DNA from: Enterococcus alishanensis
GTDB lineage: Bacteria > Bacillota > Bacilli > Lactobacillales > Enterococcaceae
Length of the DNA stretch: 64,000 nucleotides
Assembly (NCBI RefSeq): GCF_019218635.1
Contig: NZ_JAHUZB010000003.1
Location: 62,001 to 126,000 of the forward strand
Direction: 5' to 3'
In this document: positions 52,257-59,557 of the stretch, piece by piece
Layout: each line of letters opens with the position of its first letter
Numbering within the stretch: the first letter of the stretch is position 1
The notes under the pieces: model-generated
Seen by the model: the letters and a program-made list of their open reading frames with translations, nothing else
The model's database searches: none
Told to the model about the DNA's origin: nothing
Made by a program: the position numbers and the translations under genes

Positions 52257-53120
52257 TTAAACGTCCATCGTCCGTCCAGCCATCCATTTGATCATTTCTG
52301 GATCAGCATGCGAGAAGAACTGACTAGCACCAACGTTTAATGTTGCGATTTGCGCTTTGTCTTCGTCGGTTAATGAAAAATCAAATACAGCTAAGTTTTG
52401 TGCCATCCGGTCAGGATTGACTGATTTCGTCAAAACAATCACATCTTGTTCTACTAACCAACGGACAATTACTTGCGCCACAGATTTACCATATTTTTCA
52501 CCAATTTTTGTTAAGATTTCGTTTTTGAAAATCCCATTTTTACCTTCTGCAAAAGGTGCCCAAGCTTCAACCGCAATGCCTTCTGCCTTTAAAGCAGCAA
52601 TGTTTTCAGTTTGTTGTTGGAAAGGATTAATTTCAATTTGGTTGACTTGCGGGGTCGCTTGATTGAATTCTGCTAAATCAACGGCACGGTCGACGCCAAA
52701 GTTTGATACGCCAATGGCTTTTGCTTTGCCTTCTGATTGTAATTCTTCCATTGCACGCCATGCACCATAAACATCGTTAAATGGTTGGTGAATCAATAGC
52801 AAATCAACATAGTCTAAACCTAAACGTTTTAATGAACGCTCAACTGAAGCGCGGGCCTTTTCGTAAGAAACATTTTCCACCCATACTTTAGTAGTAATGA
52901 ATAGTTCTTCACGAGTCACGCCAATTTCGGCAATACCCTTTGCAATACCTTTACCGACTGCTTCTTCATTTAAATAAGATTGAGCAGTATCGATGTGACG
53001 GTAACCGGCTTTGATTGCTTCATAGACTGCATCTTCAGCTTCTTTTGGATCGGTAATTTGGAAGGTACCAAAACCTAAAATTGGGACTTCGACACCATTA
53101 TTTAATTTAACTGTTTGCAT
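52257..53120 (-). CDS. Aldo/keto reductase
   Basis: This 287-residue (alpha/beta)8 NADPH-dependent reductase has the catalytic tetrad Asp44, Tyr49, Lys78 and His111, in DTAQSY, TTKVW and LLIHQPFN. It is close to the 2,5-diketogluconate reductase/YvgN group that reduces glyoxals and other reactive carbonyls. It overlaps the MerR gene by 14 bases and is co-transcribed with it from MerR-type promoter C. This suggests a detoxification role within the regulon. Confidence 0.9.
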   Translation of the reverse strand: MQTVKLNNGVEVPILGFGTFQITDPKEAEDAVYEAIKAGYRHIDTAQSYLNEEAVGKGIAKGIAEIGVTREELFITTKVWVENVSYEKARASVERSLKRLGLDYVDLLLIHQPFNDVYGAWRAMEELQSEGKAKAIGVSNFGVDRAVDLAEFNQATPQVNQIEINPFQQQTENIAALKAEGIAVEAWAPFAEGKNGIFKNEILTKIGEKYGKSVAQVIVRWLVEQDVIVLTKSVNPDRMAQNLAVFDFSLTDEDKAQIATLNVGASQFFSHADPEMIKWMAGRTMDV

Positions 53121-53568
53121 TTATAATTCCTCCAGTGGTTTCTTTATTCTTGTTAAAATGTTTCATTTTCCACAATTCCTCGATTTGATCTTCAGTCATC
53201 TTTCCAGAATTAAACAAAGCGATGTGTTCATCATAAGTTTCGATTTTATAAGCTAATAAATCTCTTGTTTGATGGAGTTCTGCTATTTTTTCGTCTAATT
53301 CGTTTAATTGATTTTTTAAGATGTCTTTTTGTGCAAGCCGCTCGTCTCCTTGAATTTGTGATAAACGAGCAAATTCAATTAACGATTCGATGGATACACC
53401 AGCGTTTCGTAAACTCTTAACGAGAAAAACCCAATTCAAATCTTTCTTTTGAAAATCTCGATAACCTCGCTGGTCACGAGTGACTGGCGGAATCACACCG
53501 ATTTTTTCATAATAGCGAATCGTGTCTGTGGTTAAGTTGAATAAGTCAGCAACTTCTTTAATGTTCAT
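53107..53568 (-). CDS. MerR-family transcriptional regulator
   Basis: This is a 153-residue MerR-family activator with the N-terminal winged HTH (MNIKEVADLFNLTTDTIRYYEKIGVI) and a long dimerisation helix (about 80-120). It contains no cysteine at all, so it cannot sense metals or electrophiles through thiols as MerR, CueR or AdhR do. It is the first gene of the operon with the aldo/keto reductase, under MerR-type promoter C, and is the obvious candidate to bind all four dyads found between 49.9 and 53.7 kb. The inducer is unknown. Confidence 0.9.
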   Translation of the reverse strand: MNIKEVADLFNLTTDTIRYYEKIGVIPPVTRDQRGYRDFQKKDLNWVFLVKSLRNAGVSIESLIEFARLSQIQGDERLAQKDILKNQLNELDEKIAELHQTRDLLAYKIETYDEHIALFNSGKMTEDQIEELWKMKHFNKNKETTGGIINANS

Positions 53569-53613
53569 ATTTTCGCCTCCTAATTGAGTTACCTTGAATC
53601 ATTCAATAAATGA

Positions 53614-53644
53614 ACTATATGCTATGGAGTGAACTTCAAGGCAA
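53614..53644 (-). promoter_or_regulatory. MerR-type promoter C (merR-aldo/keto reductase operon)
   Basis: On the minus strand -35 TTGCCT and -10 TATAGT are 19 bases apart; the spacer is TGAAGTTCACTCCATAGCA, with the dyad TGAAGT-TC-ACTCCA. Confidence 0.85.
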
Positions 53645-53707
53645 GTGAAAAGTTTTATCATTCCTCATTTTTATTGTACCTGGAAATTTTCCAAAAGAAA
53701 AAAAGAC

Positions 53708-53738
53708 TTGCTTTGAAGTGAGCTCCAGACTGTAGACT
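53708..53738 (+). promoter_or_regulatory. MerR-type promoter D (flavodoxin pseudogene and second flavodoxin lipoprotein)
   Basis: -35 TTGCTT and -10 TAGACT are 19 bases apart; the spacer is TGAAGTGAGCTCCAGACTG. It is the least symmetric of the four dyads but keeps TGAAGT and GCTCCA. Confidence 0.75.
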
Positions 53739-53770
53739 TAGTTTTATCAACAAACGAAAGGAAGAAATAA

Positions 53771-53908
53771 ATGAAGAAAAAAATTTGATAACGCTATTTT
53801 TCGTTCGTCGGGTCACTATTTTAACGGCCTGTGGCAATATTGATGATGAAAATAGCTGGCGTATGACAAAACTGTACAAGTTTATTTCCAGCAAGATAAA
53901 ATATTAGG
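53771..53908 (+). pseudogene. Degenerate remnant of a flavodoxin lipoprotein gene
   Basis: A ribosome site and ATGAAGAAAAAAATT start are followed at once by stop codons. If one T is restored, the frame reads MKKKILITLFFV and then ILTACGNIDDEN, a signal peptide with lipobox LTAC closely resembling the intact protein at 49975 (LTLAACGNNDEN). A further frame then gives KTVQVYFQQDK, like its KSLVVYFSQPE segment. At least two frameshifts and a large internal deletion have destroyed the gene. It sits between promoter D and the intact second flavodoxin gene. Confidence 0.65.
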
Positions 53909-53919
53909 AGGATTTTTTC

Positions 53920-54606
53920 ATGAAATTAAAAAAACAAACAATAGTGGCATTGACTTCATTTTTATTCATTTTAACGGGTTGTCAAACCGGAAACACGGAA
54001 GATTCTGAAACAAGTAATACTAATGAGAACACGCAAACAAGTGAAACAAGACAAAGACAAACTGGACGAGGAGCAGAATCAGATGGACAAGATACTAACG
54101 CTGATGCCGATCCAACTAGAATTCTAACTGAAGATGCTGATGCAATTGTCATCTATTTTTCTAGAGGAGGAAACACTGAAGATTTAGCAAATATGATTCA
54201 ACAAGAATCGAATGCTGATATTTTAGAATTAACAGTTGCTGATCCATATCCTGCTGATTACGAAGAAACGGTTGAAAGAGCTAACCAGGAACGAGAAACA
54301 GAAAATTATCCTGAGCTATCAGTTGAAATTCCAGATTTAAATCAGTATCAAACAATTTATCTCGGATCACCAACATGGGGCATGAGTTTATCTAGTCCAG
54401 TTACTACTTTTCTTCAAGAAAATGGCGGAGCTTTGTCTGGCAAAACAATTGCCTTCTTCAACACCAATGCTGGTTATGGCGTGGGATCATCTGAAGACCA
54501 ACTAGCCCAACTTGTACCTGATGCAAATTTACGCGCTAGTCTTTCCATGGAGGATGTTGAAGTGCCAGATAGTCAATCTGCTGTGGAGGCTTGGGTAAAT
54601 CAGTAG
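53920..54606 (+). CDS. Flavodoxin-like lipoprotein (second)
   Basis: This 228-residue secreted lipoprotein has lipobox LTGC (Cys21), a long polar linker rich in Thr, Asp, Glu and Gln (about 24-70) and a flavodoxin domain. The domain has a clear FMN phosphate loop (YFSRGGNTEDLA) and the GSPTWGMSLSSPV ring-binding segment. It is only distantly related to the lipoprotein at 49975. It is transcribed from MerR-type promoter D through the pseudogene. An outward-facing flavodoxin implies electron transfer at the cell surface; its redox partner is unknown. Confidence 0.85.
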   Translation: MKLKKQTIVALTSFLFILTGCQTGNTEDSETSNTNENTQTSETRQRQTGRGAESDGQDTNADADPTRILTEDADAIVIYFSRGGNTEDLANMIQQESNADILELTVADPYPADYEETVERANQERETENYPELSVEIPDLNQYQTIYLGSPTWGMSLSSPVTTFLQENGGALSGKTIAFFNTNAGYGVGSSEDQLAQLVPDANLRASLSMEDVEVPDSQSAVEAWVNQ

Positions 54607-54989
54607 TTTTAAGACAAGCATTTAACTATTCTGATTTTCTAGAGAACCTTATTGTAAGCCAGCATAAGAGTCATTCGGTCAAAGAAGTTATAAAAAATCG
54701 ATATTGCATTTTAGTTTAAGATATTTAAATAATAAAGAGCCATCAATTCTAATTGAGAGAAGGAATAACTGAAAAGAATTTCAGAAACTCGATTAATCTC
54801 TTAAGCGGTCTTAATAAAGGGACGTTGTTTACGCAACGTCCCTTTTCAGCTGTATTTTAATAAAAAATCAAGAGGCCGTGGGCTATATTTGCAATCCTAA
54901 TCCTTCGAGAAATTTGTAGCTTTTTAAATAATAAAGAGACCTTCGCTATTAAAGAAAGTCTCTTAATCATTCTCAAATCGCGGATAAAT
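54607..54989. other. Intergenic region with two terminators and a short direct repeat
   Basis: No gene is visible. AAAGGGACGTTG pairs with CAACGTCCCTTT (54817-54848), a strong terminator for the flavodoxin gene. AAGAGAC at 54932 pairs with GTCTCTT (to 54965) and acts on the minus strand for the hydrolase genes. The 16-mer TTTAAATAATAAAGAG occurs at 54724 and again at 54923. Confidence 0.7.
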
Positions 54990-55490
54990 CTAATCCAAAA
55001 GTAAAAAGCGCTCCTGCCAAATGCCTTCATAAAACTGAATCGTCTTTTCAGCAGTCATAAAAGGATTGTCAAAAGTACTCGTCAAGCCTTTTTCCATAAG
55101 AACATTATAACCAAGACCGTGAGCAAATTTAACAGTAGCATCGATGCAATATTCCGTCTGAGCACCGCAGATTTCAAAGGTCTGAATCTTATTTTCAATT
55201 AGCACATCTTGTAAGGAAGTCTCAAAAAAGGAGTTTGCATGCCTTTTAGTAACAAAGTTAGTCCCATACTCTGTTTTTAACTCAGGAATAATTTTCCATT
55301 CATACGTGCCTTCAACTAAATCTTCATCAATGTGCTGAACAAAAATGATTGGTTTATTTTTGGCTGTGTATTTTTCAATCTTGGCATTAACCTGTGAAAT
55401 TAATCTATCTAAATGGTCAATTTTACCATTGTTAAAACAGACCCCATTTTGTAAATCAATCAATAATAATGCTTGGCTTAAATCAGTCAT
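54990..55490 (-). CDS. Cysteine hydrolase, isochorismatase-like
   Basis: This 166-residue protein of the isochorismatase-like hydrolase family has the catalytic triad: Asp in LLIDLQNG, Lys in TKRHANSFF and the nucleophile Cys in GAQTEYCIDAT. Members hydrolyse amides such as nicotinamide or ureido compounds. It follows a second family member after 12 bases in one operon, divergent from an AsnC-type regulator. The substrate is unknown. Confidence 0.85.
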   Translation of the reverse strand: MTDLSQALLLIDLQNGVCFNNGKIDHLDRLISQVNAKIEKYTAKNKPIIFVQHIDEDLVEGTYEWKIIPELKTEYGTNFVTKRHANSFFETSLQDVLIENKIQTFEICGAQTEYCIDATVKFAHGLGYNVLMEKGLTSTFDNPFMTAEKTIQFYEGIWQERFLLLD

Positions 55491-55502
55491 TTTAAGTCCT
55501 CC

Positions 55503-56048
55503 TTAATTAAAAATAAATTCTTCAACTGTCTGAACGGTCGCAATTTTACTTAAATTGGTGAGGTAGCTTTCATGAACATCTTCGGCTTTTACCAATTTAT
55601 CCTCAATGAATAAATCTTTTGTCGTCGTCGCATCAGACAGAACAATCGGTGAAAAATTTCGTTTGGTACTAGCTTTTGTTGTAGCATTGATGCACATATG
55701 GGTCATCATACCACAAATTACTAGTTGTTCAATTTCAAATTCTTTCAGTAAACAACGTAAATTTGTCTGGCGAAAACTATCTGGAAAGTGCTTTATAATT
55801 TTTAAAGAGGTGCTATTTATTTTCAATTGAGGATGAAATTGCACGCCATCTGTGTGGGCAGCAAAAAAATCAGCTTTTTTCCCTAATTTAACATGTTGAA
55901 TGTAGATAATTGGCAAGTGCTGGGTGATAAAATAGTCCTCCATTTGATTAATTTTAGTCAAGGCTTTGTCGGGTTGGTATAGTGGTGACTTACCTCCGGG
56001 GAAATAATCTTTTTGGACATCAATCACTAAAAGTGCCTGTTTCATCAA
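55503..56048 (-). CDS. Cysteine hydrolase, isochorismatase-like
   Basis: This 181-residue paralogue of the downstream hydrolase has the triad Asp in VIDVQKDYF, Lys in IIKHFPDSF and Cys in GMMTHMCINATT. The His-rich local sequence resembles the streptothricin-hydrolase/nicotinamidase-like branch. It is first in the two-gene operon with an AGAGGAG site. The presence of two related hydrolases side by side suggests sequential or redundant amide cleavage; this is inference. Confidence 0.83.
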   Translation of the reverse strand: MMKQALLVIDVQKDYFPGGKSPLYQPDKALTKINQMEDYFITQHLPIIYIQHVKLGKKADFFAAHTDGVQFHPQLKINSTSLKIIKHFPDSFRQTNLRCLLKEFEIEQLVICGMMTHMCINATTKASTKRNFSPIVLSDATTTKDLFIEDKLVKAEDVHESYLTNLSKIATVQTVEEFIFN

Positions 56049-56160
56049 AAAACTCCTCTCTGAACTATTGTTTAAGTATAGAGATACCGCTATGATTTAC
56101 ATAGAAGCTGATGAAAATGATCGATACAAATTATTTTCACGATGAAAGGAATCAATATAA

Positions 56161-56556
56161 ATGGATGAAATTGATTTTCAAATACTAAATTTATTGAAAA
56201 ATAATAGCCGTTTAACGAATAAGGAAATCGGTAGTCAGATTCATATGACTGGTCAGGCTGTGGGCAATCGAATCAACCGCTTATTGGATGATAAAATTAT
56301 CAAACAATTTACGATCGAGATTGCTTATGACAATACCCAATATATTCGTCTATTTATGAATAACTCTGAATTCACAGCCCTTGAAGAAGCAGTGAATCGC
56401 TTTTCCGAAATCGAAGTGTTCGATAAAGTTTCCGGTCAAGCCTGTTACATAATCGTTGCTCATTTCAGTAGAGAACAATTACAAGTGTTTATTGAAACCA
56501 TTTCAAGATGGGCGCGCTACAGTGTGGAAACAGTACTGGTGAACCGCAAGAAATAG
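56161..56556 (+). CDS. Lrp/AsnC-family transcriptional regulator
   Basis: This 131-residue protein has an AsnC-type HTH (residues 4-50, LLKNNSRLTNKEIGSQIHMTG) and a shortened RAM-like C-terminal domain that lacks a full ligand-binding loop. It is divergent from the two hydrolase genes, so it probably controls them. A typical Shine-Dalgarno sequence is weak (GAAAGGAA). A strong terminator follows. Confidence 0.85.
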   Translation: MDEIDFQILNLLKNNSRLTNKEIGSQIHMTGQAVGNRINRLLDDKIIKQFTIEIAYDNTQYIRLFMNNSEFTALEEAVNRFSEIEVFDKVSGQACYIIVAHFSREQLQVFIETISRWARYSVETVLVNRKK

Positions 56557-56607
56557 TTTTAAATATTTTGGTTCGAATGATCAAAGTCTTTAAAGCACTA
56601 CAAAAGA

Positions 56608-56642
56608 AGGACCATTTCTTATTTTTCAGAAATGGTCCTAGT
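56608..56642 (+). terminator. Rho-independent terminator after the AsnC-type gene
   Basis: AGGACCATTTCT pairs with AGAAATGGTCCT around a short loop, followed by a T-rich stretch. Confidence 0.8.
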
Positions 56643-56820
56643 TGTTTATTCTGTTAAAAAGGGTGTATTTTTTTCGCGGCGGCTGATGCTTTTTTCCGAT
56701 CACTGGATGAGTCCCGTGATCAAAAAGGTGATATTGCGCGTATTTATAGCGTTTGTTTTCATTCGTTTTCATAATCCTGCAAGTTATTTACGAAAAATAC
56801 AAGAAAAATTCAAATTTAGA

Positions 56821-56849
56821 TTGACATTGCAGTGGCAATTTTGTACACT
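56821..56849 (+). promoter_or_regulatory. Strong sigma-A promoter upstream of the leader peptide
   Basis: A consensus -35 TTGACA and a -10 TACACT are separated by 17 bases. The next coding signal is the 12-codon leader at 56904. Confidence 0.7.
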
Positions 56850-56903
56850 GTAAAGAAATATTTATAAAATATTCTGAAAATTCAGGAAAAGAGGGTGAAG
56901 ACC

Positions 56904-56942
56904 ATGATGAAGACAAACGCAATCATTATTTTATTATTATAG
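56904..56942 (+). CDS. Leader peptide rich in Ile and Leu codons (MMKTNAIIILLL)
   Basis: This 12-codon open reading frame has a good GAGGGTG ribosome site seven bases upstream and ends in three Ile and three Leu (TTA) codons before TAG. That composition is typical of attenuator leader peptides that sense branched-chain aminoacyl-tRNA levels. It lies between a strong promoter and a series of hairpins, about 220 bases before a BASS-family transporter gene. Its role is inferred from the arrangement. Confidence 0.6.
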   Translation: MMKTNAIIILLL

Positions 56943-56944
56943 TC

Positions 56945-57015
56945 GGGACTTTTTTGAGAAATTAATCAAAAAGTCCCTGTTCACATTGCATTGAAAAGAA
57001 GGAAAGACTTCTTTT
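56945..57015 (+). other. Hairpins downstream of the leader peptide (possible attenuator)
   Basis: GGGACTTTTTTGA (56945-56957) pairs with TCAAAAAGTCCC (56966-56977), starting two bases after the leader stop codon. AAAAGAAG (56994) then pairs with CTTCTTTT (to 57015), and a run of eight T residues begins about 8 bases later. The layout resembles a pause/anti-terminator/terminator series. Confidence 0.5.
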
Positions 57016-57113
57016 ATGGAATGTTTTTTTTATACCTAATTTATCTTGCACTTATTTTAAAAAATGAAAAGACGAGAGACAGCTCTCTTTTAAATAAAAC
57101 ACACTAAAACAGC

Positions 57114-57143
57114 GATTCTCTTGGTAGTAAGTACCAACTAGAA
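57114..57143 (+). other. Hairpin just upstream of the transporter ribosome site
   Basis: ATTCT-C-TTGGTA pairs with TACCAA-CT-AGAAT around GTAAG, ending a few bases before the Shine-Dalgarno GGAAGGAAG. It may affect translation initiation of the transporter. Confidence 0.5.
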
Positions 57144-57163
57144 TTTGGAAGGAAGAAACGCCT

Positions 57164-58141
57164 ATGAAAACCGTCAATGCGATAGCAACTTTTGTAAACA
57201 AGTACCTGATCTACATCATGATTATATTAATGTTTATCTCCTATTTTTTCCCGCAGCCTTTCTTATGGATTCCTGATCGTACGACTAATCTATTGAGTAT
57301 CATCATGTTTTGTATGGGGATGACCTTGAATCTAGATGCTTTTAAAATGGTGGCACTACAGCCAAAAGCTTTCTTTTTAGGGATCCTTTTCCAATTCACG
57401 ATTAGTCCGCTAGTAGCTTATGGATTAGCTAATTTGTTTGGTCTTTCTTCTGGTTTAATTATTGGTTTCGTTTTGTTGGGAGCCGTTTCAGGTGGAACTG
57501 CCAGCAACGTGATGACTTTTATTGGTCGCGGTGATGTGGCTTTGACTGTTTCATTGACCACCGTTTCTACTTTACTGGGGACAGTTGTGACGCCATTTTT
57601 AACTTTGACTTTAGCTGGTAAATACACTAATATCTCATTTATGGCGATGTTGTTGTCAGTTCTACAAATGGTATTGGTACCGATTATTCTTGGGGTTATT
57701 GTTCATAAAATCATCGAAAAATACATTGAATATTGGTTGAAAACTTTTGTTTTGATTTCTTCAGTAAGTATTTTGCTAATTGTTGCCGGAACGGTTTCAA
57801 AAAATGGTGCAGCAATTGTTCAATCAGGTTTGATCGTGATTGTTTTAGTGTTCCTGCACAACTTGATTGGTTATGGTGCTGGTTATGGTTTAAGTCGGAT
57901 GTTAGGTGTCAGTAAAAAGCAAGCCAAATCAATCATGTTCCAAGTAGGTATGAAAAATACTGGTTTAGCGATTTCCTTAGCGAACGCCCATTTTGCTTCA
58001 ATTGCTGCCGCTGTGACGCCAGCTGCTGTTGGAATGGTTATCCATCAAATTACTGGTCCAATCTTAGCGAATCTTTTTGTTAAAAAAGAAGACGAGAAGA
58101 AGGAAGAAGTTTTCGTTGAAAAAAGTGAACAAGTTTCGTAA
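57164..58141 (+). CDS. Bile acid:sodium symporter (BASS) family transporter
   Basis: This 325-residue protein has about ten membrane helices. The family signatures are GAVSGGTASNVMTFIGRGDVA (crossover region 1) and the MFQVGMKNTGLAISLANAHF segment (region 2). Bacterial relatives move bile acids, or small keto acids such as ketopantoate (PanS). The upstream leader peptide with Ile/Leu codons hints at a substrate tied to branched-chain metabolism, but this is not proven. It ends in a charged tail and is followed by a terminator. Confidence 0.88.
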   Translation: MKTVNAIATFVNKYLIYIMIILMFISYFFPQPFLWIPDRTTNLLSIIMFCMGMTLNLDAFKMVALQPKAFFLGILFQFTISPLVAYGLANLFGLSSGLIIGFVLLGAVSGGTASNVMTFIGRGDVALTVSLTTVSTLLGTVVTPFLTLTLAGKYTNISFMAMLLSVLQMVLVPIILGVIVHKIIEKYIEYWLKTFVLISSVSILLIVAGTVSKNGAAIVQSGLIVIVLVFLHNLIGYGAGYGLSRMLGVSKKQAKSIMFQVGMKNTGLAISLANAHFASIAAAVTPAAVGMVIHQITGPILANLFVKKEDEKKEEVFVEKSEQVS

Positions 58142-58168
58142 GGAATAAGAATTTTTAGTATATGAAAA

Positions 58169-58213
58169 AAACAAAGAGCCATTGAATCGTATGATTCATG
58201 GCTCTTTTTGCGT
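58169..58213 (+). terminator. Rho-independent terminator after the BASS transporter gene
   Basis: AAAGAGCCAT and GAATC pair with GATTC and ATGGCTCTTT, followed by T residues. Confidence 0.85.
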
Positions 58214-58432
58214 TTACTGAAGTTATTTCTGGGAGCAAGTTTACTAAATTATGAATGTAATATCTCCTTAACCTTTTTCCAATTTCATGTGCTCGTTTTT
58301 TTAATATTTTTAAAAGTATCCGCTCGCTAAAAAAAAGCGTAATCCAATCGCTGCACAAGTTTAAAATAACCCATCAAAATAATGAAGGAATCATATTTGC
58401 TAAAAATTTCTACGGTATGAAAACTAGTCTGT

Positions 58433-58795
58433 TTAGTGTTTAAATTTTTGAGCTAGTCTTTGGAAAAAATTAGGACGAAATGAAGCTGAAATGTCTGTCC
58501 AATTTTCAATATTGGGCACTTTATTTTTCTCGAAATAATCTACAAAGAATACGATAATTTCATCCTCATTTTCTGGGATATAAGAGTAATGGCGCATCTT
58601 TCCTTCTGCAGATAAAAAACGAATTTCTATCGTTGCTGCGTACTGCATATAAAGGCTAGTATGGATGGGCTCTTTGGGTTCTAAGATGATAAATTCCGTT
58701 TCCTTATTTCTTAAGGCGTTTACAATCAGTTCTTTTGTTATTGTGGGAGATAGATAAACTTTATCATTAATGGTTAGCTTAAATTTATTTAACAT
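58433..58795 (-). CDS. Hypothetical protein
   Basis: I do not recognise this 120-residue soluble protein. It has an alternating helix/strand composition with no signal peptide or membrane segment. The start at 58795 is taken because AAGGAG lies ideally upstream of it; nine extra in-frame codons further upstream lack a ribosome site. It follows a HAD hydrolase gene on the same strand after about 30 bases, so the two are probably co-transcribed. Confidence 0.6.
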   Translation of the reverse strand: MLNKFKLTINDKVYLSPTITKELIVNALRNKETEFIILEPKEPIHTSLYMQYAATIEIRFLSAEGKMRHYSYIPENEDEIIVFFVDYFEKNKVPNIENWTDISASFRPNFFQRLAQKFKH

Positions 58796-58825
58796 CTGTA
58801 AAACTCCTTGGGTTTTCATCATAAA

Positions 58826-59497
58826 CTAATGCTTAAAAATATTAGCTATCAGCTGGAATATTTCTTTCATATCTTTTCCTAGATAGTCGGCGTGGGATTG
58901 ATCAATCGTCATTCTAGTTTCTTGATAAGCAATTGTAGTAATACCAGCGCTGATGGCAGCCGTAATACCGTATGCTGAATCCTCGATAGCAATAGCATTT
59001 TCGGCTAGAACACCTAATTTGTCCAAAGTAATCCGGTATATTTCTGGGTCCGGTTTACTTTTTTCAACGAATTCACCACTAAAAATCACATCAAAATAGC
59101 TTTCGATTTTACAACTCTTTAAAACTTCCAAAATATGGTTGTATTCAGAAGAAGAAGCTACCGCCAATTTAATATTCTGCTCTTTTGCAAACTTTAAAAT
59201 TTTGACAATATCTTTTCGAAATAGTTTAGCATAATCTACTCCTTCATATTTTTCTTTATTAAAAGATTCAAATTTAGATTTAAGGGTATCAAGAGGAAGG
59301 GGTTCTTTCAAGAAACTTGCTAAGGTGAGGTACAGGTCATCAAATGATCGTCCCACCAGAACATTGTATTTTGAAGTATCAGGGTCAATCGGCTCATGGT
59401 TTTCAGTAGCGATAAATTGTCGTTGAATATCAAAATCTAAAAATTCTGAATCGACAATGACACCATCCATATCGAATATGATTGCTTTATGATTCAT
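58826..59497 (-). CDS. HAD superfamily hydrolase, beta-phosphoglucomutase-like
   Basis: This is a 223-residue HAD-IA enzyme with motif I IIFDMDGVIVDSE, a helical cap, motif II (VASSSEYN), the motif III lysine in EKSKPDPEIY and motif IV (IEDSAYGI). It resembles beta-phosphoglucomutases and sugar phosphatases. Lacking the full mutase cap signature, it could be either. An AGGTTAA-type ribosome site precedes the ATG. Confidence 0.86.
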   Translation of the reverse strand: MNHKAIIFDMDGVIVDSEFLDFDIQRQFIATENHEPIDPDTSKYNVLVGRSFDDLYLTLASFLKEPLPLDTLKSKFESFNKEKYEGVDYAKLFRKDIVKILKFAKEQNIKLAVASSSEYNHILEVLKSCKIESYFDVIFSGEFVEKSKPDPEIYRITLDKLGVLAENAIAIEDSAYGITAAISAGITTIAYQETRMTIDQSHADYLGKDMKEIFQLIANIFKH

Positions 59498-59557
59498 ATT
59501 TAACCTCCAATGAAAATATTGTCTTTAATTAGCCTATAAAAAAATCAGTACAAATCT

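Noticed and set aside
53771-53788. The early TGA after ATGAAGAAAAAAATT as a selenocysteine codon
   Set aside because: It is followed directly by TAA in the same frame, and no SECIS-like hairpin follows. A frameshifted pseudogene explains the sequence better.
56632-56853. A 73-codon plus-strand frame between the AsnC-type gene and the leader peptide
   Set aside because: It starts inside a terminator hairpin, has no ribosome site and runs through the promoter of the downstream leader.
58155-58358. A 67-codon minus-strand frame after the BASS transporter gene
   Set aside because: It overlaps the transporter's terminator and has no ribosome site.
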